The notes beneath the pieces are model-generated. The model was not told where the DNA came from. It saw only the letters and a program-made list of their open reading frames with translations, and did no database searches. A program made the translations under genes and the position numbers. A DNA stretch of 64,000 nt from NCBI RefSeq assembly GCF_027922145.1, contig NZ_BSFC01000011.1:372001-436000 (forward strand). Reading direction: 5' to 3'. The stretch comes from Novosphingobium resinovorum. Lineage in GTDB: Bacteria > Pseudomonadota > Alphaproteobacteria > Sphingomonadales > Sphingomonadaceae. This document shows, piece after piece, positions 35,926 through 44,155 of the stretch (positions are counted from its first letter, which is position 1; each line of letters begins with the position of its first letter).

Positions 35926-36813
35926 ATGGATACTCTGACGCACGCCGCGTCCGCCGCTCATGTGGCAGGGCAGAAATACGCCGGACCGCCGGTGCGCATG
36001 ATCGTGCTCGCCGGTCGACACCCGCGCGAGACGGACGCTCTGGCCCGTCGCTTCGGGATGAGCCACAAGTGCCTCGTGCCGCTGGATGGTCGCCCCCTGG
36101 TCGCGCACGTGCTGCAGACTGCCGCCATCCACCCGGCAGTCGAAAGCCTGGCCATATCCGTCGAGCGCGAGGCGTTCGAGGGACTGTTCGACGTTCTCTC
36201 CCAGCTACCCGGCCGGGGCATCGCCAAGCTGGTCGAGGCGCGGGAGAACCTCGTCGACAGCGTGCTGGCGGCGGCGCAGGGCTGGGACGGTCCGCTGCTG
36301 GTGACGACGGCCGACCATGCTCTTCTGACGCCTGCTTCCATCGATGCGATGATCGCGGCGCTCGATTCTTCCGAAGCCGCCTTCGCCATGGCACCGCGTG
36401 ACGCGGTTCTCGCCGCTCATCCGCAGCATGCGCACCCGTTCCTCGAGTTCGCGGACGGCGCCTATGCCAGCTGCAACCTCTACGCCGCCGCCGATCCCGA
36501 AGCGTTGCGAGCGGTGGAAGTGTTCCGCGGCGGCGGGCGTTTCGCGGGCAATGCGCTCGGCGTGCTGCGGGCGTTCGGCTTCGTCAACCTGATCATGCTG
36601 CGCCTGCGCGCCAGCAGCCTGAGCGATGCGACCGAGCGCGTTTCGCGCCGCATCGGGCAGCGCCTGAAGCCGGTGGTGATGCTCGACGGCTCGCAGGCGC
36701 TCGACGTGGATGACGATCACACCCACGCCGCAGCCGAGGCCCTGCTTTCCCTGCGCGGCGAGCCGGCCCGCACCCCTTCGGGTCCGGACCGGCTGTATCG
36801 TGCGTTGGGTTGA
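35926..36813 (+). CDS. MobA-like nucleotidyltransferase
   Basis: A 295-residue NTP-transferase fold: an opening loop VRMIVLAGRHPRETDALARRFGMSHKCLVPLDGRPLVAHVL corresponding to the G-x-G-x-R-x-K signature (altered, LAGRHPRE...R...K), and VTTADHALLTP as the metal site. Family members activate sugars or cofactors with NTPs. The ATG has AAGGG 6 nt upstream. It stands alone between two minus-strand genes, so the target (sugar phosphate, molybdopterin, phosphocholine) is not indicated. Confidence 0.75.
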   Translation: MDTLTHAASAAHVAGQKYAGPPVRMIVLAGRHPRETDALARRFGMSHKCLVPLDGRPLVAHVLQTAAIHPAVESLAISVEREAFEGLFDVLSQLPGRGIAKLVEARENLVDSVLAAAQGWDGPLLVTTADHALLTPASIDAMIAALDSSEAAFAMAPRDAVLAAHPQHAHPFLEFADGAYASCNLYAAADPEALRAVEVFRGGGRFAGNALGVLRAFGFVNLIMLRLRASSLSDATERVSRRIGQRLKPVVMLDGSQALDVDDDHTHAAAEALLSLRGEPARTPSGPDRLYRALG

Positions 36814-36816
36814 TAG

Positions 36817-39366
36817 TCAGAATTTCAGGCCGATCCGCGCATACCAGAACCCGCCGTTGAGGCCAAAGGGCGCAAAGCCGCCGTATTGCCCCGAACCATC
36901 CCAGGCGATCGCGCCGTTCTTGTCGGGGCGCACGTTGAACAGGTTGTTCGCGCCTACCGCCAGGTCGAGCGCCTCGGTGAACTGGTAGCCGACCTCCGCA
37001 TCGGTCACCCACTTCGCCCCAAATGTCCGGTCCGATGCGGCGACGTTGCTGGACTCGGTGTACTGCCCGAAGCGCGTCGCGCGCAGCAGCGCCTTGACCG
37101 GGCCGGACGACCAGTTGCTCGTCAGCACCACCTTGCTGCGCGGCAGTGCCACGACAAGGTCGCGCTGCGCCTGCCGCCCGAACAGCGTGACGTTGAGGCT
37201 GCTCAGCTCAGCCGGATTGTCGATGACGTGCAGGATCTTCGTGCGATTGTAGCTGTAGGCGGCACTCAGGCGAAACGTGCCGAGCGCGGCCGTGTCCAGC
37301 GTATACTCGCCCACCACGTCGATGCCGCGCGTGCGCGTATCGATCGCATTGGTGAAGAACTGTGCGCTGTCGACATCGTCCACGCCGTTCGCCTCGAGAA
37401 TCGCCTTCACCGCCGAGCCGCCGTTGGAGGCGGTCCCAAGGAACTCGGTCTTCACGATGCGGTCGTCGATGCGGATCTGGTAGGCGTCCACCGTCAGGCG
37501 CAGCGGGCCGTTCTCGTAAGTCAGGCCGGCGGTGAAGTTCAGCGACTTCTCCGGCTTGAGCGGCTTGGCACCCAGCGCCTGTGCCGCGACGGAGTTGACC
37601 GGAAGGAACTTGGAGGTGGTCGAGACACGCTCATCGCCGATCACGGTCACGGTGTTCTGCGTGGTCGAGAACCCGGTCTGCGCCAGCGACGGCGCGCGGA
37701 AGCCGGTGTTGACGCCGCCGCGCACCGCCAGCCCCGGCGCCAGTTCGATACGGGTGCTGGCCTTGGCGCTGAAGGTGTTGCCCGCACTGTCCGAATAGTG
37801 CTCGAACCGCCCGGCGAGACCCACGAACCAGCCCGGCGTCACGTCAGTCGCAAGATCGAGATAGGCGGCGAGATTGTTGCGCGAAAGGCTCGTCGCGTCG
37901 GCGGGCGAGGTTCCGGTAAACGAGACGAGGCCCGGCGACGGCGAGCGGCCCGCATAGAGGTCTCCGAACGCGGAGCCATCGTCGGGGATCACGTAGCCGC
38001 CGTCGCGGTAGCTGTCGGGCTCGCCCGCGACGTTCTGGAAGCGCTCCCAGCGGTGCTCGACGCCGAAGGCGACGTTGAGCGGCTTGGCGAAACCGACCTC
38101 GAACTCGCGGCTGACGTCGATGTTGTTGACCCACAGGTCCTGCTTCTGGCGGCCCATGAAGAAGTCGGCCTTGCTGTCCGGCCCGAGCGAGGGGTTAAGC
38201 GTGTTCTCCGCCCCCAGCTTCACCGCATCACGGCCGTAGCTGGTGGACAGGTCGACCGCCCAGCCCGCCAGCTGCGTGCGCAGGCCGAGAGCCGCCTGCC
38301 AGTCCCACTCCCAGATGCGCCGATAGGCCTGGAAGCCCGCCGGATAAAGGTCCGGCAGCACTGACGAGCCCTGCGCATTCGCCTGCCCGCCGTAGCCCGT
38401 CGGCGACGCCACGTATGCGCCGCGCGCGTCCTTGATGTTGCGATAGCTCAGCGTCGAGAACGAATAGAGCGTCGTGTCATCACCCAGCGGCAGTTCGGCG
38501 TTGTAGCTGGTGTTGACGATCTTGTCCCGGTTCGAACGCCCGTAACCGCCGGCGATGACGTGATCGGCATCGGCCTCGCGCGGGTCGGGCTGGCCGTTCA
38601 CGAGCGGGTAGACGTAGGGGATTGCCTCGGCGACGGACTTGGCACGGTCGTGATACTTGGCCTCCGCCGCGATCCGCACGAAGCCACCGTCGCCGATCCC
38701 TGCGCCGTAGGAACCCGCGACCTGGTAGAGATCGCCGCCGCCCTCGTACTGCTGCCCGCCGGTGAGCGAGAGGTCGCCGCCCTGCTTCGTATTGTCTAGA
38801 ATGATGTTGATGACGCCGGAAATCGCGTCCGAGCCGTACTGCGCCGCAGCGCCGTCACGCAGGACCTCGATACGGCCGACGGCGCTGGTCGGGATGAGGT
38901 CGATGTCCACCGGCGTGGAGCCGCCCGACACGCGCGAAAGGTTGTTGATCAGCGAGGTCGTGTGACGCCGCTTGCCGTTGACGAGGACGAGCACATAGTC
39001 GCCCGAGAGCCCCCGGATCGCGATCGGACGGACGCTCGCGGACGTACCGCCACCACCGAGCGCCGGCATCGTCAGCGAGGGGATGATATTGCCGAGGATT
39101 TCCTTGAGGCCGGTGCGGCCGGTGGACTTCAACTCCGCCGGGCCGATGACATCGACGGGAACCGGGCTGTCGGCGACCGAGCGCTGACTATGCCCGCGCG
39201 CGCCGGTAACGATGATGGCGCTGCCCTCGGCGGCGTCGGCAGCTTCCGCGGCGGCATCCGCAGTCGCCACCGGGATCGCCACGGAGGGCGCCTCGTCAGC
39301 ATGCGCCACGCCGAAAGGAACGAACGATACGCTGGCGGCAAGCGCGGCGGACTTGAGAATTTTCAC
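36817..39366 (-). CDS. TonB-dependent outer-membrane receptor
   Basis: An 849-residue receptor: signal peptide 1-23, a plug with IIVTGARG, DYVLVLVNGKRRHTTSLIN, DIDLIPTSAVGRIEVLRDGAAAQYGSDAISGVINI, then a 22-strand barrel finishing in an aromatic C-terminus (RIGLKF). The plug sequence is of the group of receptors often found beside sulfonate or sulfate-ester genes. Last gene of the minus-strand organosulfur block, separated from the binding-protein gene by a long repeat and an inverted repeat TCTACT-N5-AGTAGA. AGGTG lies just upstream of the ATG. It probably imports a large or scarce organosulfur compound (inference from context). Confidence 0.92.
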   Translation of the reverse strand: MKILKSAALAASVSFVPFGVAHADEAPSVAIPVATADAAAEAADAAEGSAIIVTGARGHSQRSVADSPVPVDVIGPAELKSTGRTGLKEILGNIIPSLTMPALGGGGTSASVRPIAIRGLSGDYVLVLVNGKRRHTTSLINNLSRVSGGSTPVDIDLIPTSAVGRIEVLRDGAAAQYGSDAISGVINIILDNTKQGGDLSLTGGQQYEGGGDLYQVAGSYGAGIGDGGFVRIAAEAKYHDRAKSVAEAIPYVYPLVNGQPDPREADADHVIAGGYGRSNRDKIVNTSYNAELPLGDDTTLYSFSTLSYRNIKDARGAYVASPTGYGGQANAQGSSVLPDLYPAGFQAYRRIWEWDWQAALGLRTQLAGWAVDLSTSYGRDAVKLGAENTLNPSLGPDSKADFFMGRQKQDLWVNNIDVSREFEVGFAKPLNVAFGVEHRWERFQNVAGEPDSYRDGGYVIPDDGSAFGDLYAGRSPSPGLVSFTGTSPADATSLSRNNLAAYLDLATDVTPGWFVGLAGRFEHYSDSAGNTFSAKASTRIELAPGLAVRGGVNTGFRAPSLAQTGFSTTQNTVTVIGDERVSTTSKFLPVNSVAAQALGAKPLKPEKSLNFTAGLTYENGPLRLTVDAYQIRIDDRIVKTEFLGTASNGGSAVKAILEANGVDDVDSAQFFTNAIDTRTRGIDVVGEYTLDTAALGTFRLSAAYSYNRTKILHVIDNPAELSSLNVTLFGRQAQRDLVVALPRSKVVLTSNWSSGPVKALLRATRFGQYTESSNVAASDRTFGAKWVTDAEVGYQFTEALDLAVGANNLFNVRPDKNGAIAWDGSGQYGGFAPFGLNGGFWYARIGLKF

Positions 39367-39413
39367 CTGGAATGGCCCCTGAACTTGTGGTCTGTCCGGA
39401 GCTTCATGACATG

Positions 39414-39430
39414 TCTACTGATTTAGTAGA
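39414..39430. promoter_or_regulatory. TCTACT-N5-AGTAGA inverted repeat upstream of the receptor
   Basis: A perfect 6-bp inverted repeat lies 47 bp upstream of the receptor start, inside the only room for its promoter. A related partial sequence (ATGTCTAC followed by a similar AT-rich run) is upstream of the ABC permease near 47658. A shared sulfur-responsive regulator is possible. Confidence 0.4.
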
Positions 39431-39511
39431 AATTGCGATCTCTTATCCGTTCTCAAGTTTTTCTTGATACAGCAGAGCCCGCGTTCCGAAATGCCCAAGC
39501 CGCCTACCCTT

Positions 39512-39588
39512 CGTCATTGCGAGCCCAGCGAAGCAATCCAGGGCGGCGTAGCGCTGCCCTGGATTGCTTCGCTGCGCTCGCAATGACG
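39512..39588. repeat. CGTCATTGCGAG palindromic repeat, long form (copy 4)
   Basis: A 77-bp inverted repeat of the same family as 3014, arms beginning CGTCATTGCGAG and ending CTCGCAATGACG. It starts 8 bp beyond the binding-protein stop, between two minus-strand genes, so it may end or attenuate the upstream transcript. Confidence 0.88.
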
Positions 39589-39595
39589 AAAGTGT

Positions 39596-40534
39596 TCAGC
39601 CCACCGGCGCGAAGGCAGCCGCCAGCGAACGCTCGCCCTTGACCTCTCCGAACTGGCGGAAGGTATCGAGCACCAGCTGCTGCTTGTCGATCACGCCCTG
39701 ATCGATCGGCACCGGCAGACGGGCACCGCGCCCCGCGAATTCCTTCGCGATCGGCAGGGGCAAACCCGTCTCGGCGGCGAGGACCTTGGCGAATTCATCG
39801 ATGTGGGTGCTGGCCCACTGCAGCGCCTTGCCCTCGCGCTTGAGGAAGTCGTCGAGCAGCGGGCGCTTGGTCTTGATCGCGCTTTCGGGCGCGATGTCGA
39901 AGCCGTACCCTTGCGAGAAGCCGCGCCCGTCGACGGCGATGCGGTTGCCCTCCGCGAGAGCCGCCGCGACGTAGGGCTGCCAGGTCGACCAACCGTCCAC
40001 CGCGCCGGTCTGCAGCGCGGCGCGCGCGTCGCTGGGGGAGAGGAAGGTGATCGTCACGTCCTTCGCGCCAAGGCCCGCCGCCGCCATAGCCCGCAGCACC
40101 AGATAATGCCCGACACTGCCGCGCCCGGTGGCGATGCGCTTGCCCTTGAGGTCCTTGGGGCCGTGGATGGTCGAGGCCTTGGGCACGATCAGCGCCAGCG
40201 CGCCCTCGGTGCGTTCCTGCGTGGTCTGTGCGCCGATCGCCTTGATCGGACTGCCCGCCTGATAGGCGAACTGGAACGGCGCATCGCCCACCAGCCCCAC
40301 GTCCACCGCCCCGCTGCCGAGCGCTTCGAGCAGGTTCTGCGCGGCCGGGAATTCCGACCACTCGATCTTGTAAGGCGCCCCGTCGAGCGCGCCCGACGCC
40401 AGCATCAGCGCTTTGGTGCCGCCCTTCTGGCTGCCCACGCGCAGCAGTCCGGTGTCGGAAGCCCCGCCCCGGCCGCATGCGGCCAGAGCGAGGCTGGTGG
40501 TCAGTCCTGCAAGCAGGTTACGTCTGTCGAGCAT
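39596..40534 (-). CDS. Sulfonate/taurine-type ABC substrate-binding lipoprotein
   Basis: A 312-residue periplasmic binding protein of the SsuA/TauA/NrtA fold. N-terminus LDRRNLLAGLTTSLALAACGRGG has a twin-arginine pair and a lipobox (LAAC), so it is probably a lipoprotein. Mature signatures: VGSQKGGTKAL, FPAAQNLLEALGSGAVDVGLVGDAPFQFA and GSVGHYLVLRAM. It would deliver alkanesulfonates to the ABC permease and ATPase encoded 6 kb upstream in the same strand block. It directly follows tauD (ATG 3 bp past the tauD stop). Start taken as ATG 40534; a TTG one codon earlier exists. Confidence 0.9.
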   Translation of the reverse strand: MLDRRNLLAGLTTSLALAACGRGGASDTGLLRVGSQKGGTKALMLASGALDGAPYKIEWSEFPAAQNLLEALGSGAVDVGLVGDAPFQFAYQAGSPIKAIGAQTTQERTEGALALIVPKASTIHGPKDLKGKRIATGRGSVGHYLVLRAMAAAGLGAKDVTITFLSPSDARAALQTGAVDGWSTWQPYVAAALAEGNRIAVDGRGFSQGYGFDIAPESAIKTKRPLLDDFLKREGKALQWASTHIDEFAKVLAAETGLPLPIAKEFAGRGARLPVPIDQGVIDKQQLVLDTFRQFGEVKGERSLAAAFAPVG

Positions 40535-40537
40535 CAA

Positions 40538-41398
40538 TCAGAGATCCGTCCACAAAGGTTCGTCGGCGATCAGGATACGGTGCAGTTCGCGCGGGAAGTC
40601 GCCGTAGTTGCGCACCGCGAAGTGCACGCTGGCACGGTTGTCCCAGAACGCCACGGTGCCGGGCCGCCACGAGAAACGCGCCTGCGCGTCGGGCCGCTTG
40701 TACTGGCGCAGCACTTCTTCCAGCAATTCGCGGCTCTCGGACAGTTCGATGCCCAGGATCTGCGGCTGCTGCGAGAAGTTGACCCACAAGATCTTCTGCC
40801 CCGTCTCGCGGTGGATGCGCACGATCTTGTGCGCGACGATCGGGTATTCGTGGCCTGAAAGTTCCAGCGCGGGCACGAAGTTGTGCGTCACATGCTTGCC
40901 TTCGAGGCGCTGCTTCAGCTCCTCGGGCAGCGTCTCATAGGCAAGCGCGGCGTCCACCCAGATCGTGTCGCCGCCCACTTCGGGCAGGTTCACGTCGCGC
41001 AGCACCGCGCCCCAGGTCGGGACCAGACGCCAGCTTGTGTCGGAGTGATAGGCCTCGCCCGGCTTGACCTTGTAACCCAGCTTCTTCTCGTACTCGCGGT
41101 CATGCTTCGCGGCGATCGCGTGGACTTCCTTGTTCGCCGCGTCGTGCCGGGTGGTCGGATGCGTGTAGAGCGGGCCGAAGTTCGCCGCGAAGGCCGCCTG
41201 CTGCGCGTCATCGATGGACTGGTCGCGGAAGAACACGACCTTCCACTTGAGCACCGCAGCGCGGATCGCCGCGCGCAATTCGTCGGTCAGGGGTTTGGAC
41301 AAGTCGATGCCCTCGATCTCGGCGCCGATCGTCGGCTGCACGGGACGGATGACGAGGCCCGCGTTGGCGGTATCGAACGTGGAAGCGGAAGTAGCCAT
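40538..41398 (-). CDS. tauD: TauD/TfdA-family 2-oxoglutarate dioxygenase
   Basis: A 286-residue Fe(II)/2-oxoglutarate dioxygenase: ligands His118-x-Asp120 (YHSDTSW), distal His259 (RASVHFAVRNY), and Arg for 2-oxoglutarate further on. It hydroxylates a sulfonate or sulfate ester so that it falls apart to sulfite (or sulfate) plus an aldehyde. In the operon it sits between the flavin monooxygenase and the binding protein. A strong GAGGAGA ribosome site precedes the ATG. The exact substrate could be taurine, other alkanesulfonates or alkyl sulfates (AtsK type). Confidence 0.92.
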   Translation of the reverse strand: MATSASTFDTANAGLVIRPVQPTIGAEIEGIDLSKPLTDELRAAIRAAVLKWKVVFFRDQSIDDAQQAAFAANFGPLYTHPTTRHDAANKEVHAIAAKHDREYEKKLGYKVKPGEAYHSDTSWRLVPTWGAVLRDVNLPEVGGDTIWVDAALAYETLPEELKQRLEGKHVTHNFVPALELSGHEYPIVAHKIVRIHRETGQKILWVNFSQQPQILGIELSESRELLEEVLRQYKRPDAQARFSWRPGTVAFWDNRASVHFAVRNYGDFPRELHRILIADEPLWTDL

Positions 41399-41422
41399 TG
41401 TCTTGTCTCCTCTCTTCTCGTT

Positions 41423-42757
41423 TCAGGCGGCCGAGCGGGTCAGGCGCGCGGCGGTATTGCGGTTGACGGGCACGTCGAGGCCCAGGTTCTCGCGGAAGGT
41501 CTTGCCGGCATAGTCCTGCTTGTAGATCCCGCGCTTCTGCAGGATCGGCACGACCTGATCGACGAAGACCTCCAGCTGGCCGGGCAGCGATTCGAACAAG
41601 TTGAACCCGTCCGAGCCTCGCTTCTCCAGCCACAGCTGGAAGCGGTCGGCGAGTTGCTCGGGGGTGCCCACGAAGCCGCCCTTGGGCGTTGCCACCCGAA
41701 GCGCGATCTGGCCGAGCGTCAGGCCCTGCGCGGCGGCGGCAAGCACCTTTTCAGAGGCGCTCTGGTTACTCTTGCGGCCTTCCTCGGCGACATGCGCGGG
41801 GAAAGCGCCATCGGGATCGTACTGGCTGAAGTTGTGGTCGTTGAACGAGCGGCCCAGTGCCCGCAGCGCGTTCTCCAGACTGACGAGGCCCGCCAGTTCG
41901 CCGTGCAGGCGCTCGGCCTCTTCCTCGGTCGAGCCGACCACCGGACGCGCGCCGGGCAGGATGAACAGCTTTTCCGGATCGCGCCCGAAACCGCGCGCCC
42001 GCGCTTTGAGGTCCGCGTAGAACGCCTGACCTTCGGCAAGGTCCTCCTGATGGGTGAAGATCGCCTCGGCATGGCGCGCGGCGAACGTGCGGCCGTCCTC
42101 GGACGAGCCCGCCTGGAAGATCACCGGCTGACCCTGCGGCGAGCGCGAGATGTTGAGCGGCCCCTTCACCGACAGGAACTCGCCCTTGTGGCCCAGTTCG
42201 TGCAGCTTGTCGGCGTCGAGGAACTGGCCGCTGGCCTTGTCGCGCACCAGCGCGTCGTCTTCCCAGCTGTCCCACAGGCCCTTGACGACATCGAGGTATT
42301 CGTCGGCGAGCCGGTAGCGCTCGGCATGGCCGAGGTGCTCGGCCTTGCCGTAGTTGTCGGCGCTGCCGGCCAGCCACGATGTGACGACGTTCCACCCCGC
42401 TCGCCCGCCGCTCAGGTGATCGAGCGAGGCAAACTGGCGCGCCAGATTGAACGGCTCGTTGTAGCTGACGGTGGAGGTGGCGACGAGGCCGATCCTGTCG
42501 GTCACCGCCGCGACGGCGGAGAGGATCGTCAGCGGCTCGAAGCGGTTGAGGTAGTGCGGCGAGGAGCGCGCGTTGATCGAGACGCTGTCCGCCACGAACA
42601 GGTAGTCGAACTTGCCGCGCTCCGCCGCCTGCGCCTGCCGCACGTAGAACGGCAGGCTGGTGCTGGCGTCCACTTGCGCGTCGGGGTGGCGCCAGTCGTC
42701 CCAGCCGGGGCCGACGCCGTGCAGGATGAAGCCGAGCTTGAGCTGTCTGTCTGCCAT
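41423..42757 (-). CDS. NtaA/SnaA/DszA-family flavin-dependent monooxygenase
   Basis: A 444-residue LLM-class (bacterial luciferase-like) enzyme, reduced-flavin dependent: LKLGFILHGVGPGWDDWRHP, SYNEPFNLARQFASLDHLSGGRAGWNVVTSW, QAGSSEDGRTFAARHAEAIF. This branch includes nitrilotriacetate, pristinamycin, dibenzothiophene-sulfone and dimethylsulfone monooxygenases. In this setting it likely attacks a sulfone or bulky sulfonate. AGGAGG 7 nt upstream of the ATG. No flavin reductase is next to it; the FAD/NAD(P) protein at 49.5 kb is one candidate partner. A 287-bp gap with a repeat separates it from ssuD. Confidence 0.92.
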   Translation of the reverse strand: MADRQLKLGFILHGVGPGWDDWRHPDAQVDASTSLPFYVRQAQAAERGKFDYLFVADSVSINARSSPHYLNRFEPLTILSAVAAVTDRIGLVATSTVSYNEPFNLARQFASLDHLSGGRAGWNVVTSWLAGSADNYGKAEHLGHAERYRLADEYLDVVKGLWDSWEDDALVRDKASGQFLDADKLHELGHKGEFLSVKGPLNISRSPQGQPVIFQAGSSEDGRTFAARHAEAIFTHQEDLAEGQAFYADLKARARGFGRDPEKLFILPGARPVVGSTEEEAERLHGELAGLVSLENALRALGRSFNDHNFSQYDPDGAFPAHVAEEGRKSNQSASEKVLAAAAQGLTLGQIALRVATPKGGFVGTPEQLADRFQLWLEKRGSDGFNLFESLPGQLEVFVDQVVPILQKRGIYKQDYAGKTFRENLGLDVPVNRNTAARLTRSAA

Positions 42758-42881
42758 GTCAATTCCTCCTATGTCGTGAGGTCAGGCTATGCGGCGGGAG
42801 CGGGACGGACCAACGCGATTGGCTGATGTGAAAGTGAGTTGTGCCAATGGGTTCGGGAGGCTCATTTTGCCCAATACTAGT

Positions 42882-43017
42882 CGTCACCCTGAACTTGTTT
42901 CAGGGTCCATTTCGCCGCCGGCCCGGTGCTGTGGCTCATTGAACCGAGGGCGCCGTTGGCGAACCGACCCTCCGGCACCGGCTGCCCGATGGACCCTGAA
43001 ACAAGTTCAGGGTGACG
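42882..43017. repeat. CGTCACCCTGAACTTG inverted repeat
   Basis: CGTCACCCTGAACTTGTTTC... (42882-42910) and its exact complement (42989-43017), 29-nt arms around 78 bp. Another common sphingomonad palindrome. It occupies the gap between ssuD and the second monooxygenase on the minus strand, splitting the organosulfur block, so a separate promoter for the downstream half is possible. Confidence 0.88.
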
Positions 43018-43044
43018 GGAACGGGGCGGGAGGTCAGTTGCCGA

Positions 43045-44133
43045 TCACCCCGCCAGCGCGACCTTGCGCTCATCGCGCTCTGCCACCTTCTCGCGCACCA
43101 GCGGGATCAGTTCGCGGCCATAGTCGATCGCGTCTGCCAGCGGCTCGAAGCCGCGGATCAGGAAGTGGTCGATGCCGATGTCGTAGTATTCCAGCAGCGC
43201 CTCGGCGACCTGCTCGGGCGTGCCGACGAGGCCGGTGGAATTGCCCGCAGCGCCGGTCAGCGCGGCAACGCCCGTCCACAGGCGCGAGTCGCGGCGCCCC
43301 GAAGCGGCGGTTTCCAGCAGGCGCAGTGAACCTGCATTGGGCGGACGGTGGCCAGACGTCGGCAGACCCGCCGCCTCGCGGTTGGCGCGCACCTGCTCGG
43401 CGATGGCGTCGGCCTTCTTCCAGGCGGCTTCCTCGGTATCGGCGATCACCGGGCGCAGCGAGAGCGAGAAGCCTGGATTGCGGTTATGCTGCGCGGCAGC
43501 GTGGCGCACGGTGCGCACCGCCTCGCCGACCTGCTCCAGTGTCTCGCCCCAGAGGGCGTAGACGTCGGCATGACGGCCCGCGACTTCGATCGCCTCGGGC
43601 GAGGAGCCGCCGAAGAACACCGGCAGGTTGTCCGGCTTGATCGCCGCGAAGGCGCCGCGCGCCTGGTAGAAGCGGCCCGAATGGTCGAACGGCTGCGCCG
43701 AATTCCATTCGCGTTGCAGGATATCGAGGTATTCGTCGGTGCGGGCGTAGCGTTCGGCCTTGGTGGTGCCGACATCGCCGTCGCGCGCCATTTCCTCATC
43801 GGCGCCGCCGGTGATGATGTGCACCGCGACGCGCCCGCCGGAAAGCTGATCGAGCGTCGCCAGCTGGCGCGCCGCCAGCGTCGGCTGCGTGAAGCCCGGA
43901 CGGTGCGCGACAAGGAAGCCGAGCTTGCTGGTGATCGCCGCCGCATGGGCCGCGACGATCTGGCTTTCGGGCGAGGCCGAGCCGAACGGGATCAACACGC
44001 GGTCGAAACCACCCTTCTCCTGCTCGCGCGCGGCGGCGTCCACGTATTCGCGATCGAGAACGCGGGTGCGCACCGCGCCGTGGATCTCGGACGTGTCGTT
44101 GAAGCCGATGTAGCCGATGAACTTGACGGTCAT
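43045..44133 (-). CDS. ssuD: SsuD-like alkanesulfonate monooxygenase
   Basis: A 362-residue LLM-class enzyme of the SsuD type: FLVAHRPGFTQPTLAARQLATLDQLSGGRVAVHIITGG is diagnostic, with FGGSSPEAIEVAGRHADVYALWGETLEQV. With FMNH2 and O2 it cleaves an alkanesulfonate to sulfite and aldehyde. SsuD is about 380 residues, so this is near normal. The ATG at 44133 has GGAG upstream; the frame is open further up without support. It lies 22 bp after the triple rhodanese. Confidence 0.92.
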   Translation of the reverse strand: MTVKFIGYIGFNDTSEIHGAVRTRVLDREYVDAAAREQEKGGFDRVLIPFGSASPESQIVAAHAAAITSKLGFLVAHRPGFTQPTLAARQLATLDQLSGGRVAVHIITGGADEEMARDGDVGTTKAERYARTDEYLDILQREWNSAQPFDHSGRFYQARGAFAAIKPDNLPVFFGGSSPEAIEVAGRHADVYALWGETLEQVGEAVRTVRHAAAQHNRNPGFSLSLRPVIADTEEAAWKKADAIAEQVRANREAAGLPTSGHRPPNAGSLRLLETAASGRRDSRLWTGVAALTGAAGNSTGLVGTPEQVAEALLEYYDIGIDHFLIRGFEPLADAIDYGRELIPLVREKVAERDERKVALAG

Positions 44134-44155
44134 TGCCGTGAACTCCGGTATGATT

